Shown here: positions 12,870 through 14,066 of the stretch, piece by piece | How positions within the stretch are numbered: the first letter of the stretch is position 1 | Layout: every line of letters starts with the position of its first letter | From: PALSA-911 sp043742865 | Lineage (GTDB): Bacteria; Pseudomonadota; Alphaproteobacteria; Acetobacterales; Acetobacteraceae | DNA length: 14,066 nt | Assembly (NCBI GenBank): GCA_043742865.1 | Contig: JAYTXR010000197.1 | Span: 1 to 14,066, forward strand | Direction: 5' to 3' | The notes under the pieces: model-generated | The model's input: the letters and a program-made list of their open reading frames with translations, nothing else | Told to the model about the DNA's origin: nothing | Databases searched by the model: none | Translations under genes and position numbers: made by a program

Positions 12870-13543
12870 ACATCCTCCGGCGGGGCGCGCAACCCGCCGG
12901 AGGGCGGTTTGGCCTCGGGCGGGTCGACATAGACCGGCAGCGCCGCGCGCGCCGGCAATTCGCCGCGCCAGCGCCTGGAAGCGGCCAGTGCCACGTGGCG
13001 GATCTGCGGTAGCCGGGCGTCGCTGAGCATCACATTGCCGCCGCGCGCGGCTAGGCTAGCCGCGACGGCGACGGCGGCATCCCCGGCGATGGCCACGGGT
13101 GTTCCAGCATGAGGCAGGTTGTCCAGCGCGAACGCCTCGATCGTCCCGTCGCGTTCCAAAAACACCCGCCCCCGCCGGCTGTCGATCGCCGACCACAGGC
13201 GCCTCCCCCCCAACCGGGGCAGCGCCTCGGCCAGGGCTTCGCCGATGGTCACGCCGACCACCGGGATGTCCGCCGCCAGGGCGATCCCCTGCGCCAGCGC
13301 GAGGCCGGCGCGAATGCCGGTGAAGCTGCCCGGACCGATAGTGACCGCGACCAGATCGAGCTCGTCGGCAGTTAGCCCGGCCTGCGCCAGCACCGCTTGC
13401 GCCATGCCGGCCAGCAGAGCCGCCTGACCTCGTCCGCCCGGCCGGTCGCCCGCTGACGTGTGTTGGCTCGCCACCACGGCATCGTCCACCACCACGGCGG
13501 CCGAGCATCGGGCCAGCGCCGCATCGAGAGCCAATATTCGCAT
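12866..13543 (-). CDS. tsaB: t6A tRNA-modification protein TsaB
   Basis: This 225-residue ASKHA-fold protein acts with TsaD and TsaE to transfer the threonylcarbamoyl group to A37 of ANN-decoding tRNAs in the cytoplasm. The start MRILALDAALARCSAAVV is the nucleotide-fold P1-like motif. The family signature VTIGPGSFTGIRAGLALAQG lies at about residues 68-87, and LWSAIDSRRGRVFLE follows. The length is typical (E. coli TsaB is of similar size). ATG at 13543 is used. The Shine-Dalgarno is weak. The last codons (GGLRAPPEDV) form one arm of an 11-bp stem whose other arm holds the rimI Shine-Dalgarno, and the stop overlaps the rimI TTG. A gap of 43 bases with a small hairpin (13549-13567) separates it from the upstream acyl-CoA dehydrogenase gene. 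Confidence 0.93.
   Translation of the reverse strand: MRILALDAALARCSAAVVVDDAVVASQHTSAGDRPGGRGQAALLAGMAQAVLAQAGLTADELDLVAVTIGPGSFTGIRAGLALAQGIALAADIPVVGVTIGEALAEALPRLGGRRLWSAIDSRRGRVFLERDGTIEAFALDNLPHAGTPVAIAGDAAVAVAASLAARGGNVMLSDARLPQIRHVALAASRRWRGELPARAALPVYVDPPEAKPPSGGLRAPPEDV
12874..12903 (-). promoter_or_regulatory. 11-bp stem sequestering the rimI ribosome-binding site
   Basis: CCTCCGGCGGG (12874-12884) and CCCGCCGGAGG (12893-12903) are perfect complements around an eight-base loop. On the minus-strand mRNA the 3' arm contains GGAGG of the rimI Shine-Dalgarno (12873-12878). The whole stem lies in the last codons of tsaB, so a ribosome finishing tsaB would melt it. This fits strict translational coupling. 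Confidence 0.65.
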
Positions 13544-13586
13544 GGCGCGGATGCTAACGATGCATCCGATTCTTGCCTAACCGGGT

Positions 13587-14066
13587 TCAGGCGGCAAACT
13601 GCGCCTCGTCCAGCCCCAGCACGCCGGCAGAACCTTGCGTCGCCGCATGCGCCAGACCTTGCGCCTGGCTTAGCAGATGATCGGCGTAGAACCGCGCCGT
13701 GCCGATCTTCGCGGTCAGGAAGTCACGATCGGCGTTGTCGCCGTTGTCGAGCGCGGCCCTGGCGGCCAGCGCGGCGCGGCCCATCTGCCAGCCGCCGGCG
13801 ACGGTGCCGAACAGTTTCAACAATGGCACCGCGCCGGCCAGTGCCGCCGCAGGTTGGGCGGGATAGGTGGCGGCGGCCCATTCGACCGCGCGGGCCAACT
13901 GCTCGACACCCTCGTTCAGCGCGCGGCGCAGGGCGGCGAAATCCTCGCCCGCGGCCTGCGCGAGCGCAGTCACGGTTTCCCGCATCTCCACGATCGCCGC
14001 GCGCGCCGCTTCGCCTTTGTCGCGGACGATCTTGCGGCCCAGCAGATCGTTGGCCTGAATTCCGGT
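13587..14066 (-). CDS. Acyl-CoA dehydrogenase, C-terminal part (5' end outside window)
   Basis: The frame is open from the window edge to a TGA at 13587 and covers about 159 residues. It starts with TGIQANDLLGRKIVRDKGEA (the conserved T-G-I-Q-A-x-D-L-L-G-R-K segment at the end of the catalytic acyl-CoA dehydrogenase fold). It continues into the extra C-terminal domain with FLTAKIGTARFYADHLL, AQGLAHAATQGSAGVLGLDEAQF. This architecture is typical of the larger FAD-dependent dehydrogenases annotated as acyl-CoA dehydrogenase or 3-methylmercaptopropionyl-CoA dehydrogenase (DmdC-like). It oxidises an acyl-CoA to the enoyl-CoA. The substrate cannot be assigned from this part. An internal GTG at 13991 is not the true start. 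The catalytic glutamate and FAD-binding parts lie outside the window. Confidence 0.9.
   Translation of the reverse strand, partial: TGIQANDLLGRKIVRDKGEAARAAIVEMRETVTALAQAAGEDFAALRRALNEGVEQLARAVEWAAATYPAQPAAALAGAVPLLKLFGTVAGGWQMGRAALAARAALDNGDNADRDFLTAKIGTARFYADHLLSQAQGLAHAATQGSAGVLGLDEAQFAA

Noticed and set aside
12322..12930. A 202-codon minus-strand frame beginning at an ATG-rich region over rimI
   Set aside because: It is frame-shifted relative to rimI, whose GNAT motifs are in the TTG-started frame. This frame is Gly/Arg/Pro-rich without motifs.
13549..13567. GGATGC/GCATCC hairpin between the acyl-CoA dehydrogenase gene and tsaB as a terminator
   Set aside because: The stem is only six base pairs and has no U-run, so it is too weak to call a terminator.
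1..14066. A novel multi-gene defence, toxin-antitoxin or biosynthetic system
   Set aside because: Every long gene belongs to a known housekeeping, transport or regulatory family. The unassigned parts are short remnants, repeats and intergenic structures, with no cluster suggesting a new system.

Overview
The window reads as chromosomal DNA of a GC-rich alphaproteobacterium, most plausibly a member of the Acetobacteraceae/Rhodospirillales. The grounds are the four-gene AapJQMP-type amino-acid transporter, the Fur/Mur-type regulator, the OlsB ornithine-lipid acyltransferase, the XRE regulator next to lnt, and the GC-rich codon use. This placement is by recognition only. Most of the window is ordinary core genome. 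I found no rRNA, tRNA, CRISPR array or intact mobile element.

Layout. (1) 1-1501 is a small scar-like accessory patch. It holds a decayed tyrosine-recombinase fragment with an unrecognised small ORF behind it (minus strand), an intact yidB-like gene (plus strand), and the N-terminal stub of a P-type cation ATPase that still has a near-perfect Shine-Dalgarno sequence (minus strand). A bulged hairpin closes the patch. (2) 1502-5758 (minus strand) is an intact polar amino-acid ABC transporter operon, aapJ-aapQ-aapM-aapP. A GC-rich stem-loop lies between the substrate-binding protein gene and the first permease gene. (3) 5858-7187 holds endonuclease III (nth, minus) diverging from a DUF2244 membrane-protein gene (plus), with a short tandem repeat between them. 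(4) 7188-11841 (minus) is a run fur-olsB-2-hydroxyacid dehydrogenase-lnt, followed by an XRE regulator with its own promoter and an operator-like half-site cluster. (5) 11842-12145 is a divergent GC-rich intergenic region, followed by a TusA-family sulfurtransferase gene on the plus strand. (6) 12360-13543 (minus) is tsaB-rimI, translationally overlapped. (7) 13587-14066 (minus) is the 3' end of an acyl-CoA dehydrogenase gene that runs off the window.

How the genes work together. AapJ captures amino acids in the periplasm, AapQ/AapM form the channel and AapP hydrolyses ATP. OlsB (ornithine lipid synthesis) and Lnt (lipoprotein N-acylation) are both envelope acyl-transfer enzymes and lie in the same metal-regulator-headed run. 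TsaB (t6A tRNA modification) and RimI (ribosomal or other protein N-acetylation) are commonly adjacent in bacteria, and here they appear tightly translationally coupled.

The most distinctive features are small-scale. Four proteins (the hydroxyacid dehydrogenase, Fur, TusA and RimI) carry C-terminal tails made of in-frame tandem DNA repeats. One of these repeats sits in the convergent overlap of tusA and rimI, codes in both genes, and is a strong G-quadruplex candidate on the plus strand. The rimI Shine-Dalgarno lies inside an 11-bp perfect stem formed with the end of tsaB. I did not find convincing evidence of a wholly new multi-gene system.
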